A stretch of DNA of 41,367 bases from Gemmatimonadota bacterium (lineage in GTDB: Bacteria; Gemmatimonadota; Gemmatimonadetes; Gemmatimonadales; GWC2-71-9), in assembly GCA_020350425.1 (NCBI GenBank), contig CP070716.1, forward strand, positions 1,663,372 to 1,704,738, read 5' to 3'. Both the position numbers and the translations under genes were made by a program. Under the pieces are notes generated by a model, which saw only the letters and a list, made by a program, of their open reading frames with translations, did no database searches and was not told the DNA's origin. Of the stretch, positions 1 to 9,107 are shown piece by piece (position 1 is the first letter of the stretch; each line of letters opens with the position of its first letter).

Positions 1-363
1 TTCTGCAAGCGGCTGCGGCAGGCGGACTCGAAGATCAGCAGCCTGGTCTTGCAGGACGTCCCCGCACGCGTGGCCGGCCTGTTGCTGGATATGGCGGATC
101 AGAACGATGGCGTGAGCATCAGCCAGCAGCTCACGCACCATCTCATCGCCCAGATGGTGGGGTCGAGCCGCGAGACCGTGTCCCGGGCCATGGGCGACCT
201 CACCACGCAGGGGCTCATCGAGGTGGCGCGCCAGTCGACCACGATCCCCAACCGTCGGAAGGTCCGACCGGGGCGTGCCGGGCCCGACACGGTCGAGGTC
301 TCCCGGCGCATGATTCGGATACGGAACCGCGAGGGCCTGGAGGCGGCCGCCGGACGGGACTGA
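1..363 (+). CDS. Crp/Fnr-family transcriptional regulator, C-terminal part (truncated by window edge)
   Basis: The reading frame is open from base 1 and ends with TGA at 361-363, so only about 120 C-terminal residues are present. The visible part is the winged-helix DNA-binding domain of a Crp/Fnr regulator. The recognition-helix stretch GSSRETVSRAMGDL is followed by QGLIEV, the usual signature of this family (helix-turn-helix with SRETVSR, then the wing). The preceding helix ends in VPARVAGLLLDMA, matching the end of the dimerisation helix. The effector-binding domain lies outside the window, so the signal (cAMP, oxygen, NO or other) cannot be judged. The tail beyond the wing is about 40 residues of Arg-rich sequence, longer than usual. 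The next gene converges on it with only 3 bases between stops. Confidence 0.85.
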   Translation, partial: FCKRLRQADSKISSLVLQDVPARVAGLLLDMADQNDGVSISQQLTHHLIAQMVGSSRETVSRAMGDLTTQGLIEVARQSTTIPNRRKVRPGRAGPDTVEVSRRMIRIRNREGLEAAAGRD

Positions 364-366
364 GCG

Positions 367-1464
367 CTACTCCTCTCCTCTTCCCACCATGCGGCAGTCC
401 TCCATCATTCGGCTCCGCACCTTGTTTCCGTCGTTGATGGTCTCGTAGAACTCGTCGTAGAACTCGAGGGACCTGCGTACCTGGTCCTCCTCCAACCCCT
501 CCTGCCTTCGGTACAGGTCGTAGATCTCCTCGCGCTTCTGGTTGAAGAGGGGAAACGCACTCTCCAGCACCTCCCGCGGCTTGCACACCCCCCAGAACCG
601 GCGCTGGCGCACCGTACGGATGCCCAGCATCGGATCGGGGCGGGCGTAGGGAGCGTCCACCACACCGGCCCAGTCGAAGTCGAACGGCACCGGAAAGACC
701 GGTCCGACCATCGTGCCCACCATGATCGTGTTGTGGCAGCAGAACTCCTCGTCGTCTTCCTTGAAGGCCACCGACCAGTCGGTGTTGGCAATCATGTACT
801 GGAACACCTCGTACAGCGCGAGGTGGGCGGGATCGATCTGACTGGGTGGCATGAGCGGCACCTCGAGCACCTCCCACCCGTTGCGCACTGCCACCTGCCC
901 GTAATCCTCCACGAAGAAGGCGTAGCGTGTGAAGGGTTCCTGATCTCTCTCAGTGTCGACGTAGGTGATGCGCGCGAGGCGTACGCGCACGCTCAAGTCG
1001 GTGAGCAGGTTGTACACCCGGTACGCGAGGTACTCGTGCAGCACGTACCGGTTCGGGTCGCTCCCCCGATCCTGGCAGTGTGTCACGATGCGGATCCTGT
1101 TCTGCCCCGCAAAGACCGTCCCCTCCACCTCCCCTCGCTTGACATCCAGCCTGAGCGGCGGGAAGCGGCAGTTCCTGCTCTGTGCCCGGAAGTTCCCCCG
1201 CACGCGGATCTCGACCTCGAGGCTCAGCGGCCCGGCCTCGGGGTCCTCGTAGCGCAGGACCGCCGGATGGTCTTCGCGGTCCTCGCCGCGATCGTCCAGC
1301 GTCGTCTTGAACGGCGCCTCGAGCGTCATGACCAGCAGGTCGTTGGACGCGAACAGCGGGGCCGGCTCACTCCTCTGCCCGGGGTCTGCCGGCGGCACCT
1401 GGGCCGCGAGCCGGGTGAGGGGCAGCGTGGCCGCCAACATCAGCGGTACGATGATGCGAGACAT
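367..1464 (-). CDS. Secreted CotH-kinase-like protein
   Basis: A 365-residue protein with an N-terminal signal peptide (hydrophobic stretch to about residue 20, ending LAAQ). The middle and C-terminal parts resemble CotH/HipA-type atypical kinases. LHEYLAYRVYNLL is followed by RVRLARITYVDT and a Y-A-F-F-V-E-D segment, as in the N-lobe. Then comes YMIANTDWS, a conserved HN (CCHNTIMV), and PFDFDWAG, which match the catalytic N/D, N and DxD positions of that fold. Family knowledge: CotH kinases phosphorylate secreted proteins, while other members of the fold are inactive. The assignment rests on motif order only, so kinase activity is inference. The start ATG at 1462-1464 gives a clean signal peptide. 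It is convergent with the Crp/Fnr gene and divergent from the CPBP protease gene. Confidence 0.55.
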   Translation of the reverse strand: MSRIIVPLMLAATLPLTRLAAQVPPADPGQRSEPAPLFASNDLLVMTLEAPFKTTLDDRGEDREDHPAVLRYEDPEAGPLSLEVEIRVRGNFRAQSRNCRFPPLRLDVKRGEVEGTVFAGQNRIRIVTHCQDRGSDPNRYVLHEYLAYRVYNLLTDLSVRVRLARITYVDTERDQEPFTRYAFFVEDYGQVAVRNGWEVLEVPLMPPSQIDPAHLALYEVFQYMIANTDWSVAFKEDDEEFCCHNTIMVGTMVGPVFPVPFDFDWAGVVDAPYARPDPMLGIRTVRQRRFWGVCKPREVLESAFPLFNQKREEIYDLYRRQEGLEEDQVRRSLEFYDEFYETINDGNKVRSRMMEDCRMVGRGEE

Positions 1465-1591
1465 GTCTCTTCCTCTCGTGCGAGGGCGCCTCGCGCGCCC
1501 GGGAGATCACCCCACGTATTCTGCGCCCCACCCGACGCACCGCAAGGCCTTGCGGCTTTCGCCTCCCGGGGCGCAGGGGTAGAGTGGTGGC

Positions 1592-2167
1592 ATGAGAGGA
1601 GTCGTGCGCCTGGCCGTGGTGCTCGAGGGCGGCCTGCTCATCCTCGCCCTGGGCATCGGCGTGCTCGTGGGGGTCCACCCGCTCGGCGGTGCCCGGATCT
1701 CCGCCGGGGCGCTCGCCTGGGGGACCGTCGCCACCATCCCGACGCTCCTCTTGATGTGGTGGGTTTCCCGCTCGACCTGGCACCCGCTCCGCCGCCTGCG
1801 CCGCGAGGTGGAGCACACGGTCGTCCCGCTGTTCGCCGACTGCTCAGTCGCGGAGCTGGTGCTCATCGCCCTGCTGGCGGGTGTGGCGGAGGAGACGCTC
1901 TTCCGCGGCCTCGTGCAACGCGGTATCGGCCAGGCGGTCGGCCCGACGGCGGGGCTCGTCGTGGCCAGCGTGATCTTCGGCGCGGCGCACTTCCTGACGC
2001 ACACCTACGCGCTCCTCGCCGCCGTGCTGGGGCTGTACCTGGGAGCGCTGCTCCTCACGACGGGCAATCTGGTCGTACCGATCGTCGTGCACACGCTGTA
2101 CGACATCGTGGCACTGCTGCTCTGGGTCCGCGAGGCGGGAAGGCCCGAAGAGAAACCTACGGCCTGA
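1592..2167 (+). CDS. CPBP-family intramembrane metalloprotease
   Basis: A 191-residue integral membrane protein. It carries the three motifs of the CPBP (CAAX protease / bacteriocin-processing, formerly Abi) family: EETLFRG at about residues 99-105 (EExxxR), FGAAHF at about 129-134 (the motif 2 histidine), and HTLYD near residue 168 (motif 3 H). There are about four to five hydrophobic segments. Members cleave prenylated or membrane-bound substrates within the bilayer; the substrate here is unknown. The ATG at 1592 follows a purine-rich stretch (GTAGAGTGGTGGC). The end overlaps the convergent gene at 2157-2831 by 11 bp, so the pair is tail to tail. No operon partner is evident. Confidence 0.85.
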   Translation: MRGVVRLAVVLEGGLLILALGIGVLVGVHPLGGARISAGALAWGTVATIPTLLLMWWVSRSTWHPLRRLRREVEHTVVPLFADCSVAELVLIALLAGVAEETLFRGLVQRGIGQAVGPTAGLVVASVIFGAAHFLTHTYALLAAVLGLYLGALLLTTGNLVVPIVVHTLYDIVALLLWVREAGRPEEKPTA

Positions 2168-2831
2168 GGAGAGTGCCCCCCGCAGCCCACGTGCCCACCG
2201 CCGCGAGGTAACTCACCGTGGTGAGCGCGCCCGGCAGCCCGAGGGCCTCACGGGCGGCCAGCACATCCGCCTTCGCCGCCGCCATCTCTTCCGCCGACGC
2301 CGAGTCGGTCAGGCCGGCTCGATCCTCCATCCCCACCGAGGTCAGACGCTCCGGCGCAGAGATCTCGGCAATCTCCACCAGGATCTCCCGGCCCTCGGGA
2401 CCCCAGCGGCGGATCGAGCGGATCTTCCGGACCGGCACCACGACCAGATCGGGACGCGCCTCCTGCAGCAGCGTGAGGAGCGTGCAACGCCCGATGGAGC
2501 GTCGGGGGGGCGACATGTCGACGCCCAGCGCCTCCGCCAACCGGTGCACCGCCGCGGGCTGCAGTGGAAAGGGGAAGTCTTCCCGCTCGTCCTCGTACCA
2601 GAGCTGGCACCCGGTCTCGTCGTCCACGGTGCGCAGCCGCTTCAGCTTCACCCCGGCCCGCCTCCCCCAGTCCCTGAGCTTGAGATTGACGTCGCAGCCG
2701 GGATACCAGTAGTAGCTGTCCACGCCCTCGATGTCGCTCGGGAACAGGCGCGGCAGGTCCTCGATTCGCCGCCGCGACCCAGCGTCGAGCCCGCCGAATC
2801 CGCGCCACTCCCAGTGCAGACCGTATGCCAT
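2157..2831 (-). CDS. Conserved hypothetical protein (possible CYTH-like fold)
   Basis: A 224-residue soluble protein with no signal peptide or membrane segment. I do not recognise it firmly. It opens with HWEWRGFG, then has alternating charged beta-strand-like stretches: VNLKLRDW, GVKLKRL, VVVPVRKIRSIRRW and EILVEIAEI. Such alternating acidic and basic strands recall the tunnel of CYTH / triphosphate-tunnel enzymes, but the canonical ExExK motif is absent, so this is only a weak suggestion. The C-terminal 70 residues are helical and Ala-rich. The start ATG (2829-2831) is the first in frame and faces the plus-strand gene at 2902 across a 70-bp divergent gap. The stop end overlaps the CPBP gene by 11 bp. 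Confidence 0.6.
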   Translation of the reverse strand: MAYGLHWEWRGFGGLDAGSRRRIEDLPRLFPSDIEGVDSYYWYPGCDVNLKLRDWGRRAGVKLKRLRTVDDETGCQLWYEDEREDFPFPLQPAAVHRLAEALGVDMSPPRRSIGRCTLLTLLQEARPDLVVVPVRKIRSIRRWGPEGREILVEIAEISAPERLTSVGMEDRAGLTDSASAEEMAAAKADVLAAREALGLPGALTTVSYLAAVGTWAAGGTLLRP

Positions 2832-2901
2832 CGTGCGTTCCGTAGTCGGGTCTCGAATGCTATCTTGGAGCCAATTCCAAGCCTAGCGCCCGAGACGAAC
2901 C

Positions 2902-3321
2902 GTGCCTCCTCGCGACGCCAACACCCGAATCAAGTTCGAGGACCTCGACTTCGAGTCGCTCCCGAACGGCCGTTGCCGCAGCAAGGTGACGCTCGCGTGG
3001 GACGAAAGCAACCGTTTTGTCGGCACCGCCGAAGGGGTGAGCTCGGAGATCGGGATGCTCCGCTGTGCCGCCGAGGCGACGGCGCTGGCCTTGGAGGAAG
3101 CCGTCGCTGGCCGCGTGCACCTCGAGCTCCTCGGTGTCACGACCATCAAGGCGTTCGATACGGTGGTGGTGGTGGCTTCCCTGGAGAGTCACTTCTCCGA
3201 CCACGCCCAGCGGGTGGTCGGGTCTTCGGTGATCGAAGGGAATCCCCCCGGGGCGGCCGTGCGGGCCGTGCTGAGTGCCACCAATCGGCTGCTCGGCAAC
3301 AACCTCGTCTTCCTCAGGTAG
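2902..3321 (+). CDS. Small hypothetical alpha/beta protein
   Basis: A 139-residue cytosolic protein starting at GTG 2902. The sequence alternates beta-strands and helices: strand CRSKVTLAW, strand RFVGTAEG, helix RCAAEATALALEEAV, strand HLELLGVTTIKAFDTVVVVASL, then SSVIEGNPPGAAVRAVLSATNRLL. The strand pair plus the G-x-x-x-A-V-x-A-x-L helix resembles the small dimerisation/regulatory domain of 2-isopropylmalate synthase (LeuA dimer) standing alone. That is inference from the pattern. No catalytic motif is visible. Its end overlaps the convergent 7-TM gene (3314-4042) by 8 bp. Length and base composition match its neighbours, so it looks like a real gene rather than a fragment. Confidence 0.6.
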   Translation: MPPRDANTRIKFEDLDFESLPNGRCRSKVTLAWDESNRFVGTAEGVSSEIGMLRCAAEATALALEEAVAGRVHLELLGVTTIKAFDTVVVVASLESHFSDHAQRVVGSSVIEGNPPGAAVRAVLSATNRLLGNNLVFLR

Positions 3322-4042
3322 CCTCGGGCGCGGCCGTGATCGCCGCACCCCGCGCCGCGCGGCGCGCCACCGGCGTCCGCACGTTCCAGCGATATCCCAT
3401 CCAGATCAGCATGAGGCCCGCCAGTTCGGTCACGTAGAGCACCTCCACGTGACCGAAACGGGTGGCGGTCCCGCCGATGCCGGGCAGCAGGGCACCCGTC
3501 GCGATCATGATGTTGCCCACCATGCGGTGGTAGGTGCCGCGCTTGCGGCTGAACCGCACGGCGGAGAGGACGGCTCCGCCGATCAGAAAGATGGCGGCGT
3601 AGAGGTTGATGAAGGGGCTGAACGCCCGCACCCACTGCCACTCCATGACCCGGCCCGATAGGCGGTGCGACTCCACCAGCCCGTAGTTGATCGGTGTCAG
3701 CAGCACGCAGAGCGCCGCCACCGCCACCACGGCCAGGAGCGCCACCGCCATTCGGTCGGCGGCGCGCCGCGAGAACAGGAGATACACGGTCCCCTGCGCC
3801 AGCGGCGCCCCGCCGAGCAGCGCACCGGCGATGTACCAGGCGCGGAACACACCCTGGTTCCACCCGAAGAGCGTCGTCGCCGCTTCGGTCCCCGTGCCGA
3901 CGCCGTAGAGCAGGAGCCCGATCGACCACCACAGGAGGTGCGGCCCCGATTGCCGCTCGCGATAGCGGCGGTACACCACGAGCGAGAACGCGATGGCCAC
4001 GACCGTGGTGACGATCGGAACGAAGTGAACGGGCTCTCGCAC
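3314..4042 (-). CDS. Seven-transmembrane hypothetical membrane protein
   Basis: A 242-residue protein with about seven hydrophobic segments spread evenly from residue 7 to about residue 215, and an Arg/Ala-rich cytoplasmic tail. No catalytic or transport motif is recognised. The start is GTG at 4040-4042, preceded at good spacing by AAGGAG. It lies 33 bp downstream of the TonB-dependent receptor gene on the same strand, so the two are probably co-transcribed. A role in signalling, or as an inner-membrane partner of the receptor system, would fit the context but is not shown by sequence. The N-terminal half of the nearby sensor kinase is also a multi-TM module. Confidence 0.7.
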   Translation of the reverse strand: MREPVHFVPIVTTVVAIAFSLVVYRRYRERQSGPHLLWWSIGLLLYGVGTGTEAATTLFGWNQGVFRAWYIAGALLGGAPLAQGTVYLLFSRRAADRMAVALLAVVAVAALCVLLTPINYGLVESHRLSGRVMEWQWVRAFSPFINLYAAIFLIGGAVLSAVRFSRKRGTYHRMVGNIMIATGALLPGIGGTATRFGHVEVLYVTELAGLMLIWMGYRWNVRTPVARRAARGAAITAAPEAT

Positions 4043-4075
4043 GGCGCGGTGCTCCTTTCCTGGTCTCAGCTCGCC

Positions 4076-6271
4076 CTAGAACGTCATGTCCCAGGAGACC
4101 AGCAGCCCCCGGCGCGGCTGCGGCCGGAAGAACGAGGCGTTGGCGAACTCGGCGTACAGCTCGTTCGTGAGGTTCGTGAGTGACACGCCGATCCGCTGGG
4201 TGAGGTTGCCCCGCCGGAAGAACGTCCAGCCGGCCCGCACCGAGTGCGTCATGAAGGCCGGAAGCACTGGCCCCACCGGTGGCACGCTGCCGGCGAACAC
4301 TTCCTTCCGCTCGCCGTTCCAGCGGAATTCGTACTCGGCGAATACGCTTCTGCCCGGGTCGGTCCAGCGAACGCGCCCCACGACCTTGTCGCTGTAGCTG
4401 TCCCCCACGGGATTCTGCGGATCGTTCACGTCTTTCGTCTCGAAGTGCGTGTAGTTCGCCCCGACGACGAATCCGGCCGGCAGCAGCACGTCGCCGGACA
4501 GCTCCACCCCGAGGAATCGCAGCTCGTCCACGTTCACGTTCATGAACGCCGGCATGCCGGAAATCGTATCGCCGGTCGCCGCGATCCGAATGCCGTCGAA
4601 GATCGTGTTGTAGAAGAAGAAGCCCTCCAGGTACACGGTGCGGTTCCTGAACCGCGCACCGACGTCGAAGTTGAGACTCGTCTCTGGTTTCAGATTCTGA
4701 TTGCGCAGCTGGTAGCCGCTCCCCTCCGGGGTCGGGCCCGCGAAGAACCGCTCCACCAGATTCGGCGAGCGGAAACCGCGGCCGACCGTTCCAATGAGCG
4801 TGACGTTGTCCGTGACGCTGTACAGCGCGTTGAGCGCCGCCACGATCGTCCTGTCGGTCTCGCTGGTCAGCAACGAGTCCGCATACCCCGGCGTCGGCTT
4901 CGTCTTGGCGGCCACGTTCTGCCAGCGCGCCCCCAGGATGACCGAGGCCCGGTCGGTGAGCTGCCAGTCAGCCTGGGCGAACAGGCCCACGCTCGAATAG
5001 CTGGCGTTCTGCAGGTTGGCGACGCTGTCGACAAACACCATGGGCCCCGAGCCCGGAGGACCGAAGCCCGACATGATGTTCGTGCTGGTGTCGGCGTTCT
5101 GGGCGTTGTCCCGGAAGTAGTCGACGCCGTAGGTCCACATTACGCGGCCCCAGGCGAGCTTCTTCGCCTCCAGCCGGCCGCCAAGGGTCTCGATGTCGGT
5201 GAAGTTCTCGGTGAAGAACTGGATCTCGGCACCCGGGAACGGCACGATCCCGGTGATGTTGTTGTTGAGCTGCCGACTGTTGTCCTGGTAGTACCCGATG
5301 AACTCCACGTTGTCCGCGATGGGCGTATTGAGCTGGTTGCCGCGGTAGCCCGCCGTGACCTTGTCGAAGGTCTGGAACGGATACAGGATCTCGATACGGC
5401 TCGTCTCGTCGGTGTACTCCGCCGGCTCGATCAGGCCAAACCCGGACGTGTCGGCCTTGTACCGCTCGTACTTGCCCCATACCTCGTGGCGGCCGGCGAT
5501 CTCGTACGCCGCGTAAGCCTCGAGGTTGTAGTCGTCGGCGCCCGTGTTGAGCACCTTGGTCGCGCTGTCGAGCGTGATCTCGCCGTACGTCCCGGAGGGC
5601 GCGGTATACTCGGAAGCCTGGCGCGCGCTCCCCGACACCTGGAACGAGAAGTCCCCGAGCCGGCCGTTCACGGTGCCGACGCCCTTGTACTGGCTGTCGT
5701 ACTCGCTGTAGCGAAAGCCGAGCGACCCGTGGATGCCCTCGTAGCGCGGCTTGCGGGTGCGCATGTTGACCACGCCGCCGATCGCGTCGGTGCCGTACAG
5801 CACCGACGAGGGCCCTCGCACGACCTCGATCGTCTCGATCCGCCCCACGTCGACCAGGGCCGGGATCTCGCCGAAGTCCTGTTGGCGCCGAGCGTTGTTG
5901 AGCCGCAGCCCGTCCTGGATCAGCAATATCCGCTGGCCCCGCTGGCCGCGGATGCTCGGCCGGACCTGGCTGGCGCCGACCCCCGTGACATCCAGCCCCG
6001 GCAGCCGCGTGAACACGTCGGCGGCGGTATTGGGCTTGAGCTCGAGGAGGTCTTGAGCATCCATGACGCCGACCGGCGTCGGGGTGAGGAACACGTCCTT
6101 CTCACTGCGGGTGGCCGTGACGGCCACCGGGGTGAGTCGGATGGGCTGCTCACGGTTGCGCGTGGTCGTGTCGGACGGCTGGGAAGGGTTCTGCGGCTGC
6201 TGTGCGCCGAGCGGCGCGGCGACGAGGGTCAGAGCGGCAAGGGCTGCGAAGGGCAGACGTCTCATATGCAT
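4076..6271 (-). CDS. TonB-dependent outer-membrane receptor
   Basis: A 731-residue outer-membrane receptor. It has a signal peptide ending LGAQQ. The plug domain spans about residues 45-165 and shows the usual features: VTATRSEKDVFLTPTPV (TonB-box side), LPGLDVTG, IRGQRGQRILLIQDG, then VEVVRGPSSVLYGTDAIGGVVN. The remaining about 560 residues form the 22-strand barrel and end in aromatic F (SWDMTF), the BAM recognition end. Such receptors import siderophores, cobalamin, sugars or metals using TonB energy; the ligand cannot be read here. I looked upstream for a cobalamin riboswitch and did not find one. GGAGGT lies 6 bases before the chosen ATG at 6269-6271; a GTG one codon earlier and an ATG two codons later are alternatives. 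It follows a two-component system on the same strand. Confidence 0.92.
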   Translation of the reverse strand: MHMRRLPFAALAALTLVAAPLGAQQPQNPSQPSDTTTRNREQPIRLTPVAVTATRSEKDVFLTPTPVGVMDAQDLLELKPNTAADVFTRLPGLDVTGVGASQVRPSIRGQRGQRILLIQDGLRLNNARRQQDFGEIPALVDVGRIETIEVVRGPSSVLYGTDAIGGVVNMRTRKPRYEGIHGSLGFRYSEYDSQYKGVGTVNGRLGDFSFQVSGSARQASEYTAPSGTYGEITLDSATKVLNTGADDYNLEAYAAYEIAGRHEVWGKYERYKADTSGFGLIEPAEYTDETSRIEILYPFQTFDKVTAGYRGNQLNTPIADNVEFIGYYQDNSRQLNNNITGIVPFPGAEIQFFTENFTDIETLGGRLEAKKLAWGRVMWTYGVDYFRDNAQNADTSTNIMSGFGPPGSGPMVFVDSVANLQNASYSSVGLFAQADWQLTDRASVILGARWQNVAAKTKPTPGYADSLLTSETDRTIVAALNALYSVTDNVTLIGTVGRGFRSPNLVERFFAGPTPEGSGYQLRNQNLKPETSLNFDVGARFRNRTVYLEGFFFYNTIFDGIRIAATGDTISGMPAFMNVNVDELRFLGVELSGDVLLPAGFVVGANYTHFETKDVNDPQNPVGDSYSDKVVGRVRWTDPGRSVFAEYEFRWNGERKEVFAGSVPPVGPVLPAFMTHSVRAGWTFFRRGNLTQRIGVSLTNLTNELYAEFANASFFRPQPRRGLLVSWDMTF

Positions 6272-6420
6272 CACACCACCTCCGGCGGCGCTGGTCGTGG
6301 GTCAGAGGCACCGACCGGAGCGGCAGCTAGGGGAGGGGGGGCGCCACCGCTCCGGACCGGGTCCGAATTACCGAGAGGAATGATGGGTGATGCCGCAAGT
6401 TGGGGTAATTGGGAGTTTTA

Positions 6421-6447
6421 CGGAGAGGCCATCCGAAGAACTACGGA
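6421..6447. promoter_or_regulatory. Candidate NarL/LuxR-type operator
   Basis: Between the response-regulator stop (6464) and the TonB-receptor start (6271) lies a set of alternating half-sites: CGGA at 6421-6424, TCCG at 6432-6435 and CGGA at 6444-6447. Each is about one helical turn from the next. The last two form the near-palindrome TCCGAAGAACTACGGA, in which six of eight pairs match. The longer TACGGAG is repeated directly at 6419 and 6442. NarL-family regulators bind such short palindromes as dimers, so this may be the site used by the adjacent regulator to control the receptor. No clear -35/-10 pair was found. Confidence 0.4.
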
Positions 6448-6463
6448 GGCCCGTTAGGTCAGC

Positions 6464-7123
6464 CTAATCGTTTATCAGGCCAGCGTCGATCGCAAACCGG
6501 GTGAGCCCGGCCACCGTGTGGATGCGGAGCTTGCGCATGAGGCTCTCGCGGTGGGTCTCCACCGTGCGGGGGCTGATGCCCAGCTCGCCGGCGATCTCCT
6601 TGTTGGTGCGGCCGTCGGCGATCAACGTCAGGACTTCCTGCTCCCGCGGGGTGAGGAGGCCCAGGTTTCCGCGGCGCTGCTCCTCTTCCAGCTCCCCGCG
6701 CAGGGCTGCGCTCAGCTTCTGGGCCACCGCCGGGGCGAAGTACGCCTCGCCCTTCTGCACCGTGCGCACCGCATCGCGCAGGTCTCGCGGGCTCGCATCC
6801 TTGAGCAGGTACCCGCTGGCGCCCGCGCGTACCGCTTCCAGGACGTACTCGGTGCGGTCGTGCATGCTGAGGATGAGCACGCGGGTGGAGGGGAGGCGCT
6901 TCCGCAGGCGGCTGGCTACCTGGAGCCCCGACTGACCGGGCATCGTGACGTCCAGCAACACCACGTCGGGGTGGTGCCGCTCGGCCAGGACCATGGCCTC
7001 GGCACCGTCTCCCGCCTCGCCCACCACCTCGAAGCCGGCCGTGCCCTCCAGCACCGTGCGGATGCCCTCCCGCACCACGGCGTGGTCGTCCACCACGAGC
7101 ACGCGGATCAGCTCCTCGGTCAT
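6464..7123 (-). CDS. NarL/FixJ-family response regulator
   Basis: A 219-residue regulator. The N-terminal receiver domain (residues about 6-122) has the acidic pocket VVDDH, the phospho-acceptor Asp in [10 protein letters not shown], and the conserved Lys in YLLKDASP. The C-terminal LuxR-type helix-turn-helix (about 150-215) has LTPREQEVL and [19 protein letters not shown]. It is phosphorylated by the histidine kinase encoded just upstream: the two genes overlap by 4 bases (ATGA), which implies translational coupling. The downstream gap contains a palindromic element and then a TonB receptor, which is its most likely local target. It is full length, with normal key residues. Confidence 0.95.
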   Translation of the reverse strand: MTEELIRVLVVDDHAVVREGIRTVLEGTAGFEVVGEAGDGAEAMVLAERHHPDVVLLDVTMPGQSGLQVASRLRKRLPSTRVLILSMHDRTEYVLEAVRAGASGYLLKDASPRDLRDAVRTVQKGEAYFAPAVAQKLSAALRGELEEEQRRGNLGLLTPREQEVLTLIADGRTNKEIAGELGISPRTVETHRESLMRKLRIHTVAGLTRFAIDAGLIND

Positions 7124-8919
7124 TCCGCCTCCACGTCGCCGAGCGGGATGCGCACGACCAGCTCTACGCCCTCACCGGGGGCGCCCCGCAGCGCCACGGT
7201 CCCGCCGAGCGCCGTGATGCGCTCCCGCATGCCGGCCAGGCCCATGTGTCCCCGTCGTTCGAGCTCCTGCGGGTGCGCGCCCGGCGGGCCGCGGCCGTCG
7301 TCGCGCACACTCAGCACCAAGCGGCCCGCGTCGAGACGCACGCGCACCGTGACGGAGCGCGCCTCGGCGTGACGCGCCACGTTGGAGAGCCCCTCCTGCA
7401 GCGCGCGGAACAGCGCCACCTCGGCCTCGTCGCTCAGGTCCGGAACCTCGTCGGGCGCACTCACCCGTGTGTAGAGGCCGCTCTGCTCCCCGAAGTCGTG
7501 CACCAGCGCCCGCAGCGCCGGTAGCAGACCGAGGTCGTCGAGCAGCGAGGGCCGGAGATCGTTGGTGACGTTGCGGATGCTGCGGATGCCCTTGTCCATC
7601 AGGGCCAGGGCATCGTCCAGCCGTCTCGCTTCGTCCTCAGTCGCCGACTCCCGCATCACGCCGAGCTTGAGCCGTACCGCCGAGAACACCTGGCCGGTCT
7701 CGTCGTGCAGCTCGCGGGAGAGGCGGTGTCGCTCTTCCTCGTGCTGCTGCACCATGCGCGCCGCCAGACGCTCGAGCTCGCGGCTGCGCTCGGCCAACCG
7801 CTGGTACAGGTCTGCGCTCTCGAGAGCCGCTCCCATTTGCTGGCCCAGCGCCACGAGGAACCGCTCGTCCAGCGCGGCGAAGGGGTCACGGGCATCGCCC
7901 ACGATGAGCAGGGCCCCGGCCACGTTCCCACCCATGAAGATCGGCAGCGCCGCGGCGTAGGCGTACCACCCATCCCGCCTGGCGCGCCTCGGCACGTCGT
8001 CGCGCACGAACTCGGGCCGCCCGGTCACGAGCGTCTGCGACACGGCGCGCGCCGCCGTTCCGACCGGTTGCTTCAGCGGCCACTGGGCGCAGAGGCCGGC
8101 GCCGGCCGCAAGCCGGCCCTGCCCGTTGCGCAGCAGGTACATGGCGCTGCCCCGCACTCCCGGCAGCGTGAGCGGCGGCTCGAGCAGCCGCTCCAACACC
8201 TCGTCGCCGCGCTCGGTTCGCTGCAGGTCGCTCGACAGGGCCGACAGCGTGCCGAGGCCTCGGCGCACGTCCTCCAGCACCAGTAGCAGGATTCCGAGCC
8301 CGAGCGCCAGCTCGAACACGATGTCGAGGTAGTACCCCCACGGGTTCCACACGCCGCGCGCGCGCAGCCAGGGGTAGTCCAGATGGTGCAGGCTCCACAG
8401 GAAGAGCGACACGGCGAGGACGACGGCCCCCGCGGAGCCCACGAGCCGGTGATAGCGCAGGAAGACCCAGCCAGTCCAGAGCGTGGCCATGCTCAGGAAG
8501 AGGACCGCGGGCCCGGCCGCCAGCAGGAAGTTGTCCAGCCGGTAGATCGCCACGTACGACCAGAGCGGCGGGAACAGCACCAGCGCCCAGTACCAGTGGC
8601 GCCAGCGCAGCCCCTGGGAGAACACCAGCGCCGCACCCAGCAGTGCCAGCGCGGTCCATCCCGTGATGACCTGGTGCCAGTAGAGCCACACCGGTGCGGA
8701 GGTGTAAACGAAGCTGAGGATCGCGCCGAGGCGCACCGCGTAGAGGGCCCAGGCGAGCGCCAGCCACCCGAAGTACGGCTTGCGATACTGCCGGTAGAGG
8801 AACGCGCAGACCAGCACCAGACCCAGCGTGATCGCGGTCTGGAGGAACGCCGCCGCCAGCTCGGAGGTCGCGCTGGCGGGGACGGAAAGGTCCATTCCCT
8901 GGAGCAGGAAGAGCGGCAT
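7120..8919 (-). CDS. Membrane sensor histidine kinase (NarX/DegS-type, HisKA_3) with GAF domain
   Basis: About 599 residues. The first about 230 contain some seven hydrophobic segments forming a membrane sensor module. A GAF-like domain follows (about 240-380). Then comes a HisKA_3 dimerisation domain with [17 protein letters not shown], where the His near residue 402 is the phosphorylation site. A HATPase_c domain ends the protein, with N-box [13 protein letters not shown] and G-boxes DDGRGPPG and [12 protein letters not shown]. It autophosphorylates and passes phosphate to the regulator encoded next. The signal is unknown. The start is uncertain: I chose ATG 8917-8919, but TTG at 8926-8928 would add three residues. 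The gene opens a minus-strand block running through the regulator and on to the TonB receptor. Confidence 0.92.
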   Translation of the reverse strand: MPLFLLQGMDLSVPASATSELAAAFLQTAITLGLVLVCAFLYRQYRKPYFGWLALAWALYAVRLGAILSFVYTSAPVWLYWHQVITGWTALALLGAALVFSQGLRWRHWYWALVLFPPLWSYVAIYRLDNFLLAAGPAVLFLSMATLWTGWVFLRYHRLVGSAGAVVLAVSLFLWSLHHLDYPWLRARGVWNPWGYYLDIVFELALGLGILLLVLEDVRRGLGTLSALSSDLQRTERGDEVLERLLEPPLTLPGVRGSAMYLLRNGQGRLAAGAGLCAQWPLKQPVGTAARAVSQTLVTGRPEFVRDDVPRRARRDGWYAYAAALPIFMGGNVAGALLIVGDARDPFAALDERFLVALGQQMGAALESADLYQRLAERSRELERLAARMVQQHEEERHRLSRELHDETGQVFSAVRLKLGVMRESATEDEARRLDDALALMDKGIRSIRNVTNDLRPSLLDDLGLLPALRALVHDFGEQSGLYTRVSAPDEVPDLSDEAEVALFRALQEGLSNVARHAEARSVTVRVRLDAGRLVLSVRDDGRGPPGAHPQELERRGHMGLAGMRERITALGGTVALRGAPGEGVELVVRIPLGDVEAE

Positions 8920-9107
8920 GGAAATCAAGGGCTAGCGCTACCGGAAGCAGCAAACTAACCTGTCGGCCCAGGTGGACACAGGGCCGAGGGGGGAACGACG
9001 TGAACGCAGGGCGGATGATCTGCCGCGCGACCGACGGGTGACCAGGCACGAATTCCGGCTCGGACTCACGTTGAGCTTCTAGCGCCACCGCCCCCCCCCA
9101 ACGAAGA

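Noticed and set aside
4244..6457. Long open frame antisense to the TonB receptor (plus strand)
   Set aside because: Composition-driven shadow of a high-GC gene. It has no family motif, while the minus strand encodes a clear receptor.
6272..6463. Cobalamin riboswitch upstream of the TonB receptor
   Set aside because: I looked for the conserved B12-box and core motifs on the minus strand and did not find them.
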